A stretch of DNA of 64,000 nucleotides from Pyricularia pennisetigena (GCF_004337985.1 NW_021940918.1:682001-746000); one strand, 5' to 3'. Counted from the first letter of the stretch, positions 43,925-55,766 are shown. Translations and numbers: made by a program. The notes: generated by a model from the sequence alone, not told the origin.

Positions 43925-44203
43925 GCGTACAAAGACCCAAAGCTCAAAAGGCTAGTCGACTCCAAAATGACTACCTAAGTGGACAGCATCAAAAGTTTTG
44001 CGGTCGAGAATGCAGCCGACGACGAGTTTCTCTTTCTCAACTACGCCGACCTTAGCCAGAACCCTCTGGGCAGCTATGGCGACAAAGACATTGCGTTCAT
44101 GGAGAAGGTTGCGAGCAAATACGACCCGAACGGAGTGTTTCAACGAAATGTGCCTGGAGGATTCAGGTTGTCAATTGCTCGAACAACTGCGTGTTTGAGG
44201 TGA
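43925..44203 (+). pseudogene. C-terminal remnant of a BBE-like FAD-linked oxidase
   Basis: Encodes FLFLNYADLSQNPLGSYGDK, AFMEKVASKYDPNGVFQR and VPGGFRLS, the well-conserved C-terminus (BBE domain: N-Y-A-D...Q-x-P-L-x-S-Y-G...YDP-x-G-V-F-Q) of berberine-bridge-type FAD oxidoreductases. The catalytic and FAD-binding parts are absent, and a TAA at 43976-43978 interrupts the frame just upstream. A left-over from a once larger gene, perhaps of a secondary-metabolite cluster. Confidence 0.75.
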
Positions 44204-44355
44204 AAAAGCAATAAGGCGGACCTCTCATTTCTTCTTTTCTTGTCGAATAGATAAATAAATTAGTTAACTACTCCGCTAGCAAGCCTGCAGAATTTGGCCT
44301 TCTTGGATATTTTCACCTCCTAACCACCATTTAGAAACCCCAATCCTAACTATTG

Positions 44356-44586
44356 CTATCTTGAGTTTTCATTTCTCTGATCCTCAGTAAATGCCTTGAG
44401 AAATGCCGCATTCCAGCAGATGAATTTGTTATCGAGGGCATCTTGCGTCCGAAGTAAATCGTTCCATATTTTCTTGACCGACTCAAAATCAGGTGCTTTG
44501 AGGAATTCTGGTATTTCTGTAGTTTGATGAGGAGCTAAGAGGTCCACATTGTCAAGGATGTCGTCTATCTCCAGTTCATCAGTCAT
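44356..44586 (-). CDS. Small acidic hypothetical protein
   Basis: 76 aa from the ATG at 44586: MTDELEIDDILDNVDLLAPH, IPEFLKAPDFESVKKIWNDL, FICWNAAFLKAFTEDQRNEN. Helical and acidic with no membrane segment. It starts about 70 bp outside the IR2 left arm; a frame inside the arm (AYVDGIDRAWEFWICSFFKN) could be an upstream exon of the same gene, in which case the duplication cut it. No family recognised. Confidence 0.35.
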   Translation of the reverse strand: MTDELEIDDILDNVDLLAPHQTTEIPEFLKAPDFESVKKIWNDLLRTQDALDNKFICWNAAFLKAFTEDQRNENSR

Positions 44587-45099
44587 AGTGCCGGCAGATG
44601 AGGCGAAAGATGGATGTCCCACCTTTTTTCGTGGGACTGAGATCGAAGGGTGGGGGCCAGAGAGGTGAATGCTTGAAGTTGTGCTGCTGATGGGTTGTAC
44701 GTGCCGGATACGTCCAAGACCCGTCGCGGTTCTTGAAAAAACTGCAAATCCAGAACTCCCAAGCCCGATCAATCCCGTCCACATATGCTATAGCCCGTTG
44801 TGCTTGAAGCACTTGTGGTTCACTATTCGCAACCCGAGTGGCACTTGATAATTCTCGAACTATCGCATATAGCGCAAAGCAGCTTGCTACCAGAATACGT
44901 TACATTTCGTCTGAGTAGGAACTACAGGAGGCAAATGGGTGACAAAAGATCGAGGAACCAAACAAACTCCCTACTTTCAACCAGGCATATTTCTAAAAGG
45001 TCATCTCAACCGGAACAACTGAAAAAAAGATAGATGTGGAAAATACCGAAGTACAGCCTCAAAATGTCATAAGACCATGCTAAACTGGCAAGGCGACGC

Positions 45100-45340
45100 C
45101 CACTGTCTAAGGTATAAAAACGCGGAAGGGTGGACAAATGAGACCATAAGCTTGTTTAATTTATCCAGAGGTGTACGCTCTATAGAAATTCGAGGACTGA
45201 TAAGTGCGTAGTCCACAATACCGCGCCTATAACGCTCTTTGGCATGCTAACCAGGGCAGCGAATAGTCTTAGGCAGGCTCCGAAAGGTATTGATAAATGA
45301 AGGCACGTTGGTGGCAGAGTGGAACAGAGGAGGGTATTGT
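45100..45340 (-). pseudogene. F-box family fragment in IR2 left arm
   Basis: Reverse complement reads TACCCTCCTCTGTTCCACTC, then ATTGTGGACTACGCACTTAT and CCACCCTTCCGCGTTT, matching bases 655-900 of the window (IVDYALISLR, SVHPSAFLYLR region). Frame is lost. Copied together with the arm. Confidence 0.7.
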
Positions 45341-45768
45341 TGAACTGTCTGTGTCGACCTATTTTCCAGGAACAAAAATTTGGCCGTTGGTTACCAAATA
45401 AAACGGAACGTTTCCTCCCGGTTTTGGAAATAATTCCCCACATTCACCCACGTGGTGCGGTCCAACGAATATTACTCAAAAGCACAGATCACATTCTATT
45501 TCAACCTCAGCATCTGCCCAAGACCATGACTCTTTTGCAACCGAATACCCTAACCTTATACACGCATTGCCCCTCAACTACAACGCCATACATTAGCACA
45601 TTTTCCAGGAAAACCACGAACTGGGACCAATGAACTCTGAGATGGAAATATACACAGAAAAACTATTTCCGACCGCTTCCTACTGGACCATCAATTCGTC
45701 CATTATTCGTTTGCCCCCGGGCTGGCGCAAACGCATATTGTTCGGTGTCAAAAATCAACAGGCTGAGT

Positions 45769-46749
45769 TTACGTAATTACCGCTGAACGGCCTCGTACAG
45801 CTTGTCGCTGCCTCATCCTCTTTATTTCATTTTCGGCACTGCCCTTCAAAATCAAATGAGATTTGGTGGTAACAGAAAAAACCCTCGCCCGTTTATTCTT
45901 TACCGCGTTAACCTCGAGTTGTTGCTGCTTCTTCCTTTTCTTTTGAGTTTCGGCATAAGGTCGTGGATGTTTTTGCGTGGTTGGCGCAAAAACGAGCGAT
46001 TCGCATCGATCCCCACCCCGCTGCTGGCCTAGTGCGACGGGCAACTTTTCTGTATTTTTGTTTCTGCTTGCCCCTGCAACAGGCACGTTCTCGCATATTG
46101 GCGCCCTAGATTTGAAATGTTGCGCATAGAAAGATAATCCGAGGTTGTTTGCATAAGTCGAGCCCACAGGGATATGTGAATTTGGTTTATACCCTGGACT
46201 ACCCATAACAGCTGATGAGGATTGCAGCCAACTAGAAACGCCGCCATCCATATGTGGTGCACCAAACAGAGGATTTGACGGCACCTGATAAAGGGGGGCG
46301 GGGACAGAAATGAGCGATTCGACGTTTGATATGGTTGGGCGTTGCTGCTCGTTTTGCCAGCACGGTATAATATGTTGAGCTTCCCGAGGCTGCATTTCGG
46401 TATTTCCAAGGTCCGTCTCAGACAGCTGTCCATCTGCAACTTCCTCCGGTTTTAGGAACTCTTGCATTATCGCGTCCCAATTGAAGACGTCCGCAGTGAT
46501 TTGCTGACTTGTGCCTAGATCTTGATGAGCCTGCAAAACTCCAGCATTTACGGTGCCAAAGTTGCTACCCACGCCTAAACCTGGAAGCCCGCTGTTTTGA
46601 TCGCAGATGCTTATATCCGGGAAAATGGAAGCCGATCCCGGTGCTGGTTGGGGGCAGCCAAAATTGCCCGGAGCCACGAATACGGGCACATTGTTTGAAT
46701 GCGGGACGCCCCCCGTAGAGAAATCAAAAAATCTGCGGCAATCTTCCAT
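45769..46749 (-). CDS. 326-aa hypothetical protein with basic C-terminus, intact IR2 copy
   Basis: Single exon from the ATG at 46749. The N-terminal 200 residues are Gly/Pro/Asn/Gln-rich and low in charge (MEDCRRFFDFSTGGVPHSNN; FNWDAIMQEFLKPEEVADG); the last ~75 are strongly basic (QKKRKKQQQLEVNAVKNKRA, EIKRMRQRQAVRGR) and look like a DNA- or RNA-binding/nuclear-targeting tail. The layout is like a transcription factor with an unstructured activating part, but I do not recognise any DNA-binding fold. The other copy (57347..58327) has the same length but three stops. Confidence 0.6.
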   Translation of the reverse strand: MEDCRRFFDFSTGGVPHSNNVPVFVAPGNFGCPQPAPGSASIFPDISICDQNSGLPGLGVGSNFGTVNAGVLQAHQDLGTSQQITADVFNWDAIMQEFLKPEEVADGQLSETDLGNTEMQPREAQHIIPCWQNEQQRPTISNVESLISVPAPLYQVPSNPLFGAPHMDGGVSSWLQSSSAVMGSPGYKPNSHIPVGSTYANNLGLSFYAQHFKSRAPICENVPVAGASRNKNTEKLPVALGQQRGGDRCESLVFAPTTQKHPRPYAETQKKRKKQQQLEVNAVKNKRARVFSVTTKSHLILKGSAENEIKRMRQRQAVRGRSAVIT

Positions 46750-47051
46750 AGCTTTAATTTCCGTTGGGTGTCGTCGCTGTAATAGTAGTAAATAAGAAAA
46801 GGAGGCCTTATATGCTTGTAGCTAGATATTTAGGTTGGGAAATTACTTTAGAACGTGTATTTAAGTAGGAATTTTCGATGATTGTCGTCGTAGGGCTGGG
46901 TGTTGAGAGCAGCAATTTAATACTAGGACATTCGCTGCATTTCGGCCGATAGAAACGATAGGTAGCAGGAGGTTACCTAATACGTATGTATGTGTCGTAT
47001 TCGCCCTAATAACCCACCAGCAGCATAACTTTAGGCAATTCATCCTCTACC

Positions 47052-47135
47052 GTGTACCTCTCGATGCACCTCCAAGGACCCACCACCTCCCGGCCTTCTC
47101 GATGTAACCTCCAAGGACCCACCACTTCATGGCCT
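47052..47135 (+). repeat. Tandem pair of a GGACCCACCAC motif
   Basis: Two adjacent units: CTCGATG, then (T)A/CACCTCCAAGGACCCACCAC, then (C/T)TCC/ATGGCC. The mirror pair is at 56965-57045; variants are at 47420-47505, 56590-56670 and 59455-59510. Confidence 0.75.
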
Positions 47136-47419
47136 ACATGACGGATGATTTCATAAGACATTCAAGCCATGTGATGAGAAGAGCTATTGCTTGAAAGCCT
47201 ACCGGCTATGGGGGTGTAAGGTAGTTCCTGTAACGTATCTGTATAAATTTTCTACAGTAAGACAAAATAATAACGTTTAATGAATGTATGGGCTACTAAA
47301 CCGCGGTACAAAACAACAGGTTTTGTAAGTCCAGAGTATAAGCAGTGATACGTCGTGAAGTGGAAGCTGATATGATTTATTTTTCGTATCCTTCGAGAGG
47401 TGCAGCGTGAAGATCTGGG

Positions 47420-47505
47420 GCGGTGGGTCCGTGGAGGTTGCACCGAGAGACGTGGCGGCCGGAGAGGTATATGTAACCTCAGGGGACCCACCATTCCCGG
47501 CCTCC
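47420..47505. repeat. Inverted pair of the GGACCCACC motif
   Basis: GGTGGGTCCGTGGAGGTTGC and, 45 bp on, GTAACCTCAGGGGACCCACC face each other, so the region can form an imperfect hairpin. Its counterpart in the other arm is at 56590-56670. Confidence 0.65.
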
Positions 47506-47679
47506 ATCCGCCTCAGCCTTTAGGAAAATGGAAAAAAGCGAGACTAACCGTGATGTTAAAAACTGCAAGGACCGAAGCGCTTACACAAAGCGTCCTTGTG
47601 CTAACCGGTGAAACTTTGAACAAAGCTGTATTCCCAAATAATGTCAACACTACAAAGAAACACTGAAGTTTTGGACTAG

Positions 47680-47905
47680 ATTTGTCCAATGTTCCAGCCG
47701 ATGTTCAAACCTTGCTTCATCTTCTCAAGAAAATCGCCCAGGTGTGGGTTCTCTACCACAAGGCCTGAGGTTATATTCTGTGTCGGGCCTCAAATCTATA
47801 GCTCCACTAGTAGATTCGTCACTCCAGTGCGAAAATCCCTTCTGATGAAAATCCGATAAATCCGTTGACTTGGCCAAGTCAGACGGAGCGCATGAATCAG
47901 CTAAA
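47680..47905 (-). pseudogene. Internally deleted 3' piece of the coiled-coil/NLS gene (IR2 left edge)
   Basis: Reverse complement reads DLSDFHQKGFSHWSDESTSG (cf. 54955-55015), then jumps to intron sequence (ATTTGAGGCCCGACACAGAA) and to the last exon (EKMKQGLNIGWNIG; cf. 55570-55615). The parts between are missing, so it is a deletion derivative of the gene at 53579..55615. Confidence 0.75.
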
Positions 47906-48139
47906 CCCACAAAACCACAACAGCCACAATAGCCATCTCGATAGGCACTTCGTGCTTTAGTCTCGTCAGCGAGTAGACTATCAAGAAATCACAAAGTACC
48001 CAACAATTACTCATACATGTTAAACCAAAAAACAAAGCCGGATTGTTATAACACTTTGCCAAGGAACTTGGTATAAGCCAGATCCCGGGGACAACTGGCG
48101 GCCGGAAACGATCAAGGTCGCCCAAAGCAGACTTTCGAG

Positions 48140-48975
48140 GGTATGGACAACCCCGGTTAACTCGTATGTGTGATTACCCCCTGCGCGAGTATGGGTGTAG
48201 CCGATGTGAAGAAGCTGGCATCCGACACGATCAGTACTGCTACTAGGAAAGTGACTGCATCCACACTCCAGCTCCAAAGCAGCCATGAAAAAGAACATCT
48301 GATAACCGGGTACATGCTCCCTGTTCACTCAGTCGATAGATAACCAAAACAACGCGCCACCCGCAGGCAAACACAAATTTTGCCCAATCAACTTGGAAGA
48401 TGAACGTTAGACAAGGAGGCCTCCACAAAGGAGAAACTGTGTAACTCACAAGTCCAGATCCCACCACACCTGCTCTTATTGCTCGCCGACTAAGGTGGGA
48501 CGAGCAAACAATGCATACTGGATCCACAAAGAACGCCCACAAAAGAAGGATGCGGCCAAAGCATACGTATCGCATGCAGCCAAGGTGGCAATAAGCGAAG
48601 GATTGCCAGGATATGGGCAGTCAGTTCCGTAATAGACGCAGTCCAGTCCCCCTCTCTCTCCTATTGCGCGTGCTACGTGCTGCTCTATGTATCCAAACAA
48701 GCCCGCTTATCAGTCGCATCTTACGGTCTTGTCTTAGTGCAAGAGTGGTGGGAGGGTCGTCGCGAACGCCGGTGCTGTCTAAGCTCCGGCTGTAGATTAC
48801 AAGTCGTCAGGCTGCCGAGCTCCAACTTATGGATGTGACACAAGGCCGTGACCAGCGGCAATCGGCTCCATTTGGACGCGAACGCGAACGGGGTATATCA
48901 TTGCGCGCCAAAAGCCTCGCTGAATCGTGTCCATCTCGCGTCAAGAGGCACCTAGCAAATCGTCTGCACGAGCTT
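48140..48975 (-). repeat. Repeat R, copy 3
   Basis: Same order of blocks as copy 2 but with several deletions. Minus-strand coding remnants: FGYIEQHVARAIGERGGLDC, GTDCPYPGNPSLIATLAACD, LWIQYALFARPTLVGEQ. The upper end (GGGGTATATCATTGCGCGCC) matches 38605. Confidence 0.7.
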
Positions 48976-49159
48976 TAGGGGGGATGCCTTTACCAATCAG
49001 GTCTGGTAACAGAGGGCAGCTGTGTTCGAAGGATTAGTTTTCGGATAGGTAGCTCAGTATTTAGGCACTTAGCTCCCACAAACCATACTCCCTAACTAAC
49101 CTCCCACCAACCCCCCTCTCTAACATCCCTCTCTAAATCACCTAACTCATCTTCCTTCT

Positions 49160-50235
49160 ATGGATGAAGTGGACGAAAGTCCTACGAGCCCTCGCGGAAT
49201 TCCTGAAAGTCTAGGCGATGTCAGCTGGTTGCTTTCACGCATTGAACAGCAAAGTCGTTGTCCACGCAACGCTGCGAGCTGGTTGAATGAAGTTAAGAGC
49301 ACAACCGCGAAAATTTTGTTCGAAATCAGCTTTCCCACCTGGTTCGCATATCGTCTTACGCGGCATGCAGCTTTTTCAAATTCTCATTTTGAAGGCAAAT
49401 CTGAATTGAAGGCAAAGCTACACTGGTTTGAGGCGCAGGGTGAAGAGACGAAGCTGGGACTCGCACGTCAAGTTTCAAATCTTTTGTCACCGAGTGCGAT
49501 AAAGAAAATCAACACTTGGAAGGATATGACACAAAACAAACGAAAACGTAAGTCCGTTATTATTCATGAATATGACTCGCAAGCTAACAATAGGTAGGGA
49601 GTATCGATGAAATTGAGGATGACTGCACCTCGGCGACGACGACAACTATAGCCCCGGAGACCGCTATCGCCTCTCAGTGCATGACTGCAACGACAGAAAG
49701 TCTTTCTGTGTTCCACCATGCGTCTCTCAACGAAACTCGCAAGCTGTTCCCGCGTCGTATATACAATGCCATAGTCAGGTCCGCTCCATGCCCTGGTACT
49801 ATAGCGGCGTCGATTACAACAATCAGCCCAACTAACTCAATACAACAACCATGCCAAGTCGCGTTTGAGATGCGAATTAAGCTTGCATCTGCCTACATCC
49901 CAACTATTGCGAAGGATCTTTTTGACGCCAATGTTGTTGAAAACAATGGTGTTATCTCCTTACAAACCCCGACGTATACCGTCGTGCCTTCGCCATCTTT
50001 AACGTTGAAAGGATGCCGTTTGTTGGCTATTCCGGAAATCTTTGGTGTAGAAGTTGCTGAAGCTATACATGATAGCTTCATTTACCAAGGCGATATCTCC
50101 TACGGATACGACACTACATCCAGTGTATCAATGGAAATATGGGGGGATATTAAGAAGAATGCTGTTCTTTCCCTCTTCATGGGTCTTCGTGAAGGGTATC
50201 AAATTACCGAGAAGCTGTATCAACTCATTCAGTAA
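49160..50235 (+). CDS. Hypothetical protein, two exons
   Basis: join(49160..49547, 49598..50235) gives 341 aa. The 50-nt intron has GTAAGT, a GCTAACA branch and GTAG end, and joins NKRKR to SIDEIEDDC in frame. N-terminal half: MDEVDESPTSPRGIPESLGD, NAASWLNEVKSTTAKILFEI; then a basic NKRKR motif beside an acidic patch (EIEDD); the C-terminal half is a compact region with KLASAYIPTIAKDLFDANVV and RLLAIPEIFGVEVAEAIHDS, VSMEIWGDIK. The layout occurs in unnamed fungal proteins as far as I can tell; function unknown. Pyrimidine-rich TCCCTCTCTAA sequence precedes the start. Confidence 0.65.
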
Positions 50236-52761
50236 TTTCTTCCTCCCACCAATTGCCAAGTCTGCCGCCTCCAATGAAAATCGCCGTCCCTTGTGGCAAT
50301 TTTCCTTGCTTGCTACAGTTTTCGTACTTTTCGATAGGTGTAATGTGGTTGTTGCCTTCATAAACGTAATACCAGCAGTCCTTAAAATAAACCATTTGCC
50401 CTCTGCCTTCGACCCACGAAGGAGGGTTACTGGCGTGTGCGGGAACCTCTTTCGTGAGGTTTTGGCAGTCGAAAGGCTACATAGGGTTAGAGATGCTGCA
50501 AAATTTGATCGATTTGAAGCACGAACCATTTTGAATGCTGCTTGTCTTCGAGACAAACACTAAACAGTGGGCGTGCACAGAATCGAGGCCCGTAGGGAAT
50601 AGAGAGCTGATTTTAATTATGAGGGTAGTGTGCAATGGATTTTGTAGACGATACGTCATAAATATGACAGGTGTCCTTGGTTAGCCGAAATTCTAGTTAA
50701 CGTCACTTGATCTGACTTCATAAAACTTAGTCGGCTGGGACACAGGTCAAAACGGATGACTGCGGACCCTCTTCTAGACAAAATAATAGAATGAACTCTC
50801 CGTGATAGCTTGAAATGTGAATGGGCAGATGGGGGACTTGGGGTATAAGGCGAAAGGGTATGAGTCAATTTGCATCATGCATCACACATAAATAGCCAAA
50901 GTAGTGAAGGAGGTTAGTCAGGTTGTAAGATAGCCGCGGTGCCGAACAAAGGTGCACCCCCACTTTTTCTTACCTTACATTAATGAAATCAAAACTAACT
51001 TAAGGTCCAACGAAGCCCGTCCGCGCTGGGTAAGAGGCAGTGATTGAAATCTCGACCGAATAACACGTCTGCATTTAAACACACTCCCTCAGCGCGTAAA
51101 GGGGTGGGGCGCTTCCCTTTAGACCTTACTAACCTCCCTCAATACCCTCCCTCACTACCATCCTAAGGGGTATGGGAGGGCGACCATCATTTATTGCAGC
51201 CACGTGATGAGGAAGCGGACCTTCGTCCGTTTTGCAGTGAGTTATCTTGGACAGACCCGGCTGTCGGTTGGGATTAACTGCACCAAGGGGCATTTTGTCG
51301 TTCCTCCTTCTGACCTTGTCAGCGGGTAAGGGGTCAGGTGTTTATTCTACCACTGATCCAATTAGCCAGAAGAAACGAAGTCTGATTTCAGACGGATGAA
51401 TGTGAAAAAAAAGAAATCGGTTGTACATCCTTGGCTTCCCACCCTAGTCTTTCGATGCAACCCTAAGAGTCCATACTCCTCTTTCGAAGCATTGCCGAGC
51501 TTGCCGCTGTCTTGATTGGCTATAGGATGGATGGAAGCTCACTGTAAGCACAACGGAGGGTGTAAGGCAGGTAAGGAAGGAATGCGTCTGCAGGTCACAA
51601 ATGCAGCACCGTTCGCACCCTAATGGGCACCTGGAAACTGGCATCCCTGTCTTTCATTTCTCCGTAAAGCCATGCGAACCTCATCAAGTGCACTGTAGAA
51701 TTATCCGCTTCTTGAGATTACATATTAAGCTGCTGCCAGGTCTCCTAATTCAAACTGGGTTACGTGTAGGCAAGCAAGGTCACACACGACTACAGCAGAC
51801 TCTCTTCTCCGATCCAGGCTGTTCTGTGCGCCAAGGATATAATGCGTCTAAGCAGCGGGGTTAGCGGTAACCGCCCGTCATCCTCTGGGCCTATGGGGTT
51901 TCGACTGCGGGAGGTTGTTGTTCCTTGGGATCAAACCCAAAGCCGCCTATAACCCTGAGATGAAAAAGAAATTAGGCTTGAGCAGGTAGGCTTAGTCTCA
52001 TCGGGTTAGTTTCAATCAATCAGAAACGCTCGACAAGGGTTGGCTGTCTTCATTTATCGTTCAGATTATCTCGACAGGCTTAGTTGTAGCCGCTTCGGCT
52101 GATGGACCATCTACATCTGGCGCCATTAAGGGAGGCATCCAAAGCCAGGTGCGTCTCTTAGTTATTAAAAGCAGGGTGGACAAATGTGCTTCCTTTCTCT
52201 TGTTTTTCAAATTTAGCCTACAACGTATGTTCACGGCCACCTATCGTTATCATCCTTGGCGGAAACGGAACTAACAACACAGATGCTTTGGCCTCCTACT
52301 AACTCCATATATTTAAACATAATTCGCAATTAATATTCACCAACAAAACCAATAGGGGTGTTGCAGGCCTATCAATTCCATTGCAAATCCTTAGCAACGA
52401 AGTTCATTTCGCTCAATCAACCAGAGGAACGACATGCAGTAGCGCGATTATACAGATAACACGCTGATAACGCGTACTGTTTGGCGCCCCGGGTTTGCGG
52501 CTATGGCGCGGTGTGGTTTGTTGGTAATGTGTAAAAAGGGGCGGTTCGGTCTTGCCCGCGGATGCCATTGGACGGAAGGACCTTGGCAGGCGAGTGCGGT
52601 GTAACAGCACCTGAATAGAAGTACGAGCGACCGTCGGTGCGTTACTCCGCCCACCATCAATCAATCAATGCATTCTTGTGTATCGCCCTAACGCGTGCTG
52701 ATTGCCAGAATTTAGAGGAGTCAACCTCGTTCTTATTCGTCTTGAATGTCTTGCAGTGGCG
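50236..52761. other. Gene-poor stretch
   Basis: No supported gene in 2.5 kb. At about 51590-51660 a short piece (CAAATGCAGCACC, CCTAATGGGCACCTGGAAAC) is related to 19930-19985 in the decayed secreted-protein locus. The rest shows only short frames. Confidence 0.45.
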
Positions 52762-52811
52762 CGCACGGACTAAAAGTGGTTGCCCCAGGGCAACTACTTT
52801 TAGTCCGTGCG
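52762..52811. repeat. Near-perfect 50-bp palindrome
   Basis: Arms 52762-52785 and 52788-52811 (24 bases each) are reverse complements with a single mismatch and a 2-nt centre. They begin CGCACGGACTAAAAGT and end GTTGCCC. As RNA or extruded DNA this would be a very stable hairpin. A weaker relative is at 10866-10913. Confidence 0.9.
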
Positions 52812-53578
52812 TTTCCCCCAGGTGATGCTGCGAGTCTGGAGAAGCCTCAGCCTGCTGCTGTATGCGCTCCGTCTGGCTTGGCCGAAACTCCACCCAAAAA
52901 GTACCCAGTACAGTGATCGCTGTGTGGGGTCAATTCGTAGGTTGAATGACGGATCGTGTAGGTTCCTTGATGGTTCTAGGTCGTACCTTATGATGGTGTG
53001 AAGGAGCAGGCCTCTATCGATTTGTCCTTTTTCTGAAGGTTTGTTGTGGCATAGGATGGCTGGTTATCTGTCCTTCCGAGCTGCACAGATATTTGTGCCA
53101 AGAGAACACTTTTCCAACTTGGGATTTGAATGATTTAAACAAAGATTCATTGGAACCTCAAAGTCTACCTGAACGCATTTCCGTCCTCAATGCAACCTTG
53201 GAGATCCCACCGCCTCTCCGACCTCCATCCACATCCCTGGCTGCAACCTTGGACCTGTGCCCCGCAGACATTTGTGCTCCTCTTGAAATCGTGTATTCCA
53301 AAACTTGATAGGTAGCCAAACCTCCGATCCTTACGGTGGCGAGAGATGAGGTTGCCCCGCCCCCGCCCATAAGACAACCGGCTTAGAAATTACATAGTAC
53401 TACGTAAGCCTTGATATCTTTATGACCAATGTCTATACCCTCTAAGCCTTTACTACTTATTATCCCCCGCTCCAATCTCATTACGAAGTCTTTACCTTCT
53501 TGTCCTTGTTACTATCTGTATCACTGCTCGCTTGTTGCAGCCAAAGTCTTTATTGTTTGACTTCAGTATCTCGTAATA
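52812..53578. other. Intergenic before the coiled-coil/NLS gene, locus 1
   Basis: No gene. C/T-rich segments (about 53440-53560) precede the start codon at 53579. Confidence 0.4.
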
Positions 53579-55615
53579 ATGGATTACCCAAATCTTGCAG
53601 TCCTCCAAGCTAGCGTAAATGCTACAAAAGCCAAAGTTGCCGACCTTGAAGGTCAATTGGTTCAGGCTAGAGACGAAAACGCAGCCCGAGAGAGAGAAAT
53701 GATAACGGCTATGCTCAAGCAAGCAAAACTCCCTGACAGGTTGGAATCAAGATCTTTTCGTGCTGAAGTGAACCAAATTGCAGAGCACTGGTCTCGGTAT
53801 GGACCTAGTAAATCAGGTCTTACCTTTGGAACGTTGATTTGTCTCTGTCGATCACTTCCGAGAACCGACTGGGATCTCCTGCAACGGCACCCTGAGACAT
53901 TTCGAGAACAAGCTCCTTCGGTTAATGAGCGCCTCGGTACATGGAAGTGGGAAGTCTGGGAGTGGTTTCGAAAGTTCGTGAATCCTGAACTCCAGAAAAG
54001 CTGTGTTGCTGGTGAGCTATCAAAATTATTTATTTCTGTCTTTTCTTTCAGCTTTAGTTAGGCTGACATCTTAAAGCAATGACTTTTGAAAATTTCAAGG
54101 ATGATCTTCCTGGATTGAACAATCAATTGCAATGCATCCAAAGGCAAACTAACGCCGCAGAAACCATTCAGCTGCCTTCCGCAACTTTTCAAAATCCTTC
54201 CGGAACACCTGTTGATAAAGTTACTCAAAATGAAAGGAATGAATCATGGAGTCGAAAGTCCCCTGGCACAACCTCTTGTAACCCAAGAGAATGCAATCTC
54301 GCCGATTTAGTACCAGTGTCCCGGGCCGCCCTACTAAGCCAGCCGCCAAGACACCTCTCTTCTGTAGCGTCGTACGCAAACAGTGAAAGCTCTAGTATGT
54401 AAACTGTCTTAGTTTGCTGCGATCATTGTTGACCACGGTGAAGATATCGAGAATTCCGAGTCCAACCACCACCCACAAAAGCGACGGCGGACTGACGGGC
54501 TATCGGGTAATGCACACTTTAATAAGCCTCCCAGCATCCAACTACCAGTACCAGCATCTCGGGCTTCACAGGAAACCCTCACTCAACCTCTACAACCATT
54601 TCCTCATACATGTGCGGATCCTCAGCCCCTGAACGTCAACGGTCAACAGGAAACTGGCATGAACGGATTTCCGGCGCGTCCATGGACGCGCACGACCCAC
54701 CTCCACATGACAGCACATCATTCATGAAAATCGGCTCTGTAATCAATCCCTCAGACCCACAAAATCGCACAGGTAGGACCCTTTCTCGAACCAAAGTCTC
54801 CGAATTATGCTTCTCTGACAAGCAGTCGATGTTTGCGTCTCGCATGCAGATCATCGTTTGATGAATGGCTGGGCCGAAACTTTTGGGTCGGATAATTTCC
54901 CTTACTATAACCATGAAGATAATCGACAAAGCGACAACCCAGCTTGTCTGTCAACGGATTTGTCGGACTTTTATCAGAAGGGATTTTCGCACTGGAATGA
55001 CGAATCCACTACTGGAGCGGTACAGTCATTGGCAGCCAGTGGCTTCTGGGGCCTTCCTGGATTAAACAACCTTTATTCGATTCTAGCAAATCAGAAATTA
55101 CGAAGCTTTCTTGATCAAGCACTCGGGCCAGGACCATACATTATTCGGCACTGCAGCTGGTGGAGCGGGGCGGCATCGGATGGCCAACCTATCTACTTGA
55201 AGCGGAATACTGAACGAAGTGATGAGTGCCTGGGTTTACACATACTACTCCAAGGAACATGCATCCGATATTTTACCGGATCTCACAAAGAAAGCTGGCC
55301 GGCAGAAGGGTTGCCGACGTTCATCAACTATGATCAGGACAGACTTCAAGTTTACAAACAGGAAACTATCTCGAATGGATTGTAAGTAAAATATAAATTT
55401 GAGGCCCGACACAGAATCTAACCTCAGGCCTTTTCAGAACATTGTTCGACCCCAGAATAAATCATCAATTCGAAAATGGTTCGGCGATGACAATCATCTT
55501 TGGCAAGGAGGAGACGTTGGAAGGCTGGGCGCCGCTGCTGGTAGAGAACCCAAACCTGGGCCATTTTCTTGAGAAGATGAAGCAAGATTTGAACATCGGC
55601 TGGAACATTGGATAA
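53579..55615 (+). CDS. Coiled-coil/NLS family gene, locus 1 (five exons, one frame problem)
   Basis: Exons 53579..54011, 54077..54394, 54444..54772, 54823..55381, 55438..55615, deduced by aligning with the intact paralogue at 60364..62615. Exon 1: coiled coil (ATKAKVADLEGQLVQARDEN) then SGLTFGTLICLCRSLPRTDW. Exon 2 begins AMTFENFKDDLPGLN; exon 3 has QKRRRTDG, a likely nuclear-localisation signal. Exon 4: FYQKGFSHWNDESTTGA, LRSFLDQALGPGPYIIRHCS, YFTGSH. Exon 5 (178 nt, same length as in the paralogue) ends EKMKQDLNIGWNIG. The exon sum is not a multiple of three: the frame must change between 54524 and 54727, so this copy may be disabled or spliced differently. Function unknown; probably nuclear. 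Confidence 0.65.
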
Positions 55616-55655
55616 ATCTAGTCCAAAACTTCAGTGTTTGTTTGTAGTGTTGACA

Positions 55656-55766
55656 TTAGTTGGGAGTACATACATAAAGCGCGAATCGGGGCATCCTAGA
55701 CTTGACTAGTCCACAGTTTGTGCATCCGTTCTTAGTCCCCTTGCCACCACAATTCGGGCATGCCAT
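55656..55766 (-). CDS. Mini zinc-ribbon protein, 36 aa
   Basis: ATG at 55766: MACPNCGGKGTKNGCTNCGL, then VKSRMPRFALYVCTPN. C3-x2-C6 and C15-x2-C18 with the CXXCXGXG pattern of DnaJ-type zinc centres. It ends 40 bp from, and opposite to, the stop of the coiled-coil/NLS gene of locus 1. The same arrangement, with a related 23-aa frame, occurs at 60233..60304. Too short to trust alone; conservation of motif and position is the reason for the call. A 3' exon of an unseen larger gene is an alternative. Confidence 0.45.
   Translation of the reverse strand: MACPNCGGKGTKNGCTNCGLVKSRMPRFALYVCTPN

Larger units (their letters stand above)
44653..47800. repeat. IR2 left arm (inverted duplicate of 56325-59452)
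   Basis: Reverse complement of 56325-59452, matched through several kilobases: the 326-codon gene, F-box fragment, and flanks. Lower edge near GTGGGGGCCAGAGAGG (about 44650), upper edge near CCTCAAATCTATA (about 47800). About 40 bp present here (around 47685-47725) is missing from the other arm. Confidence 0.9.

Noticed and set aside
49681..50563. Separate genes at 49681..50235 and 50054..50563
   Set aside because: The first is exon 2 of the two-exon gene starting at 49160; the second is an overlapping shadow frame.
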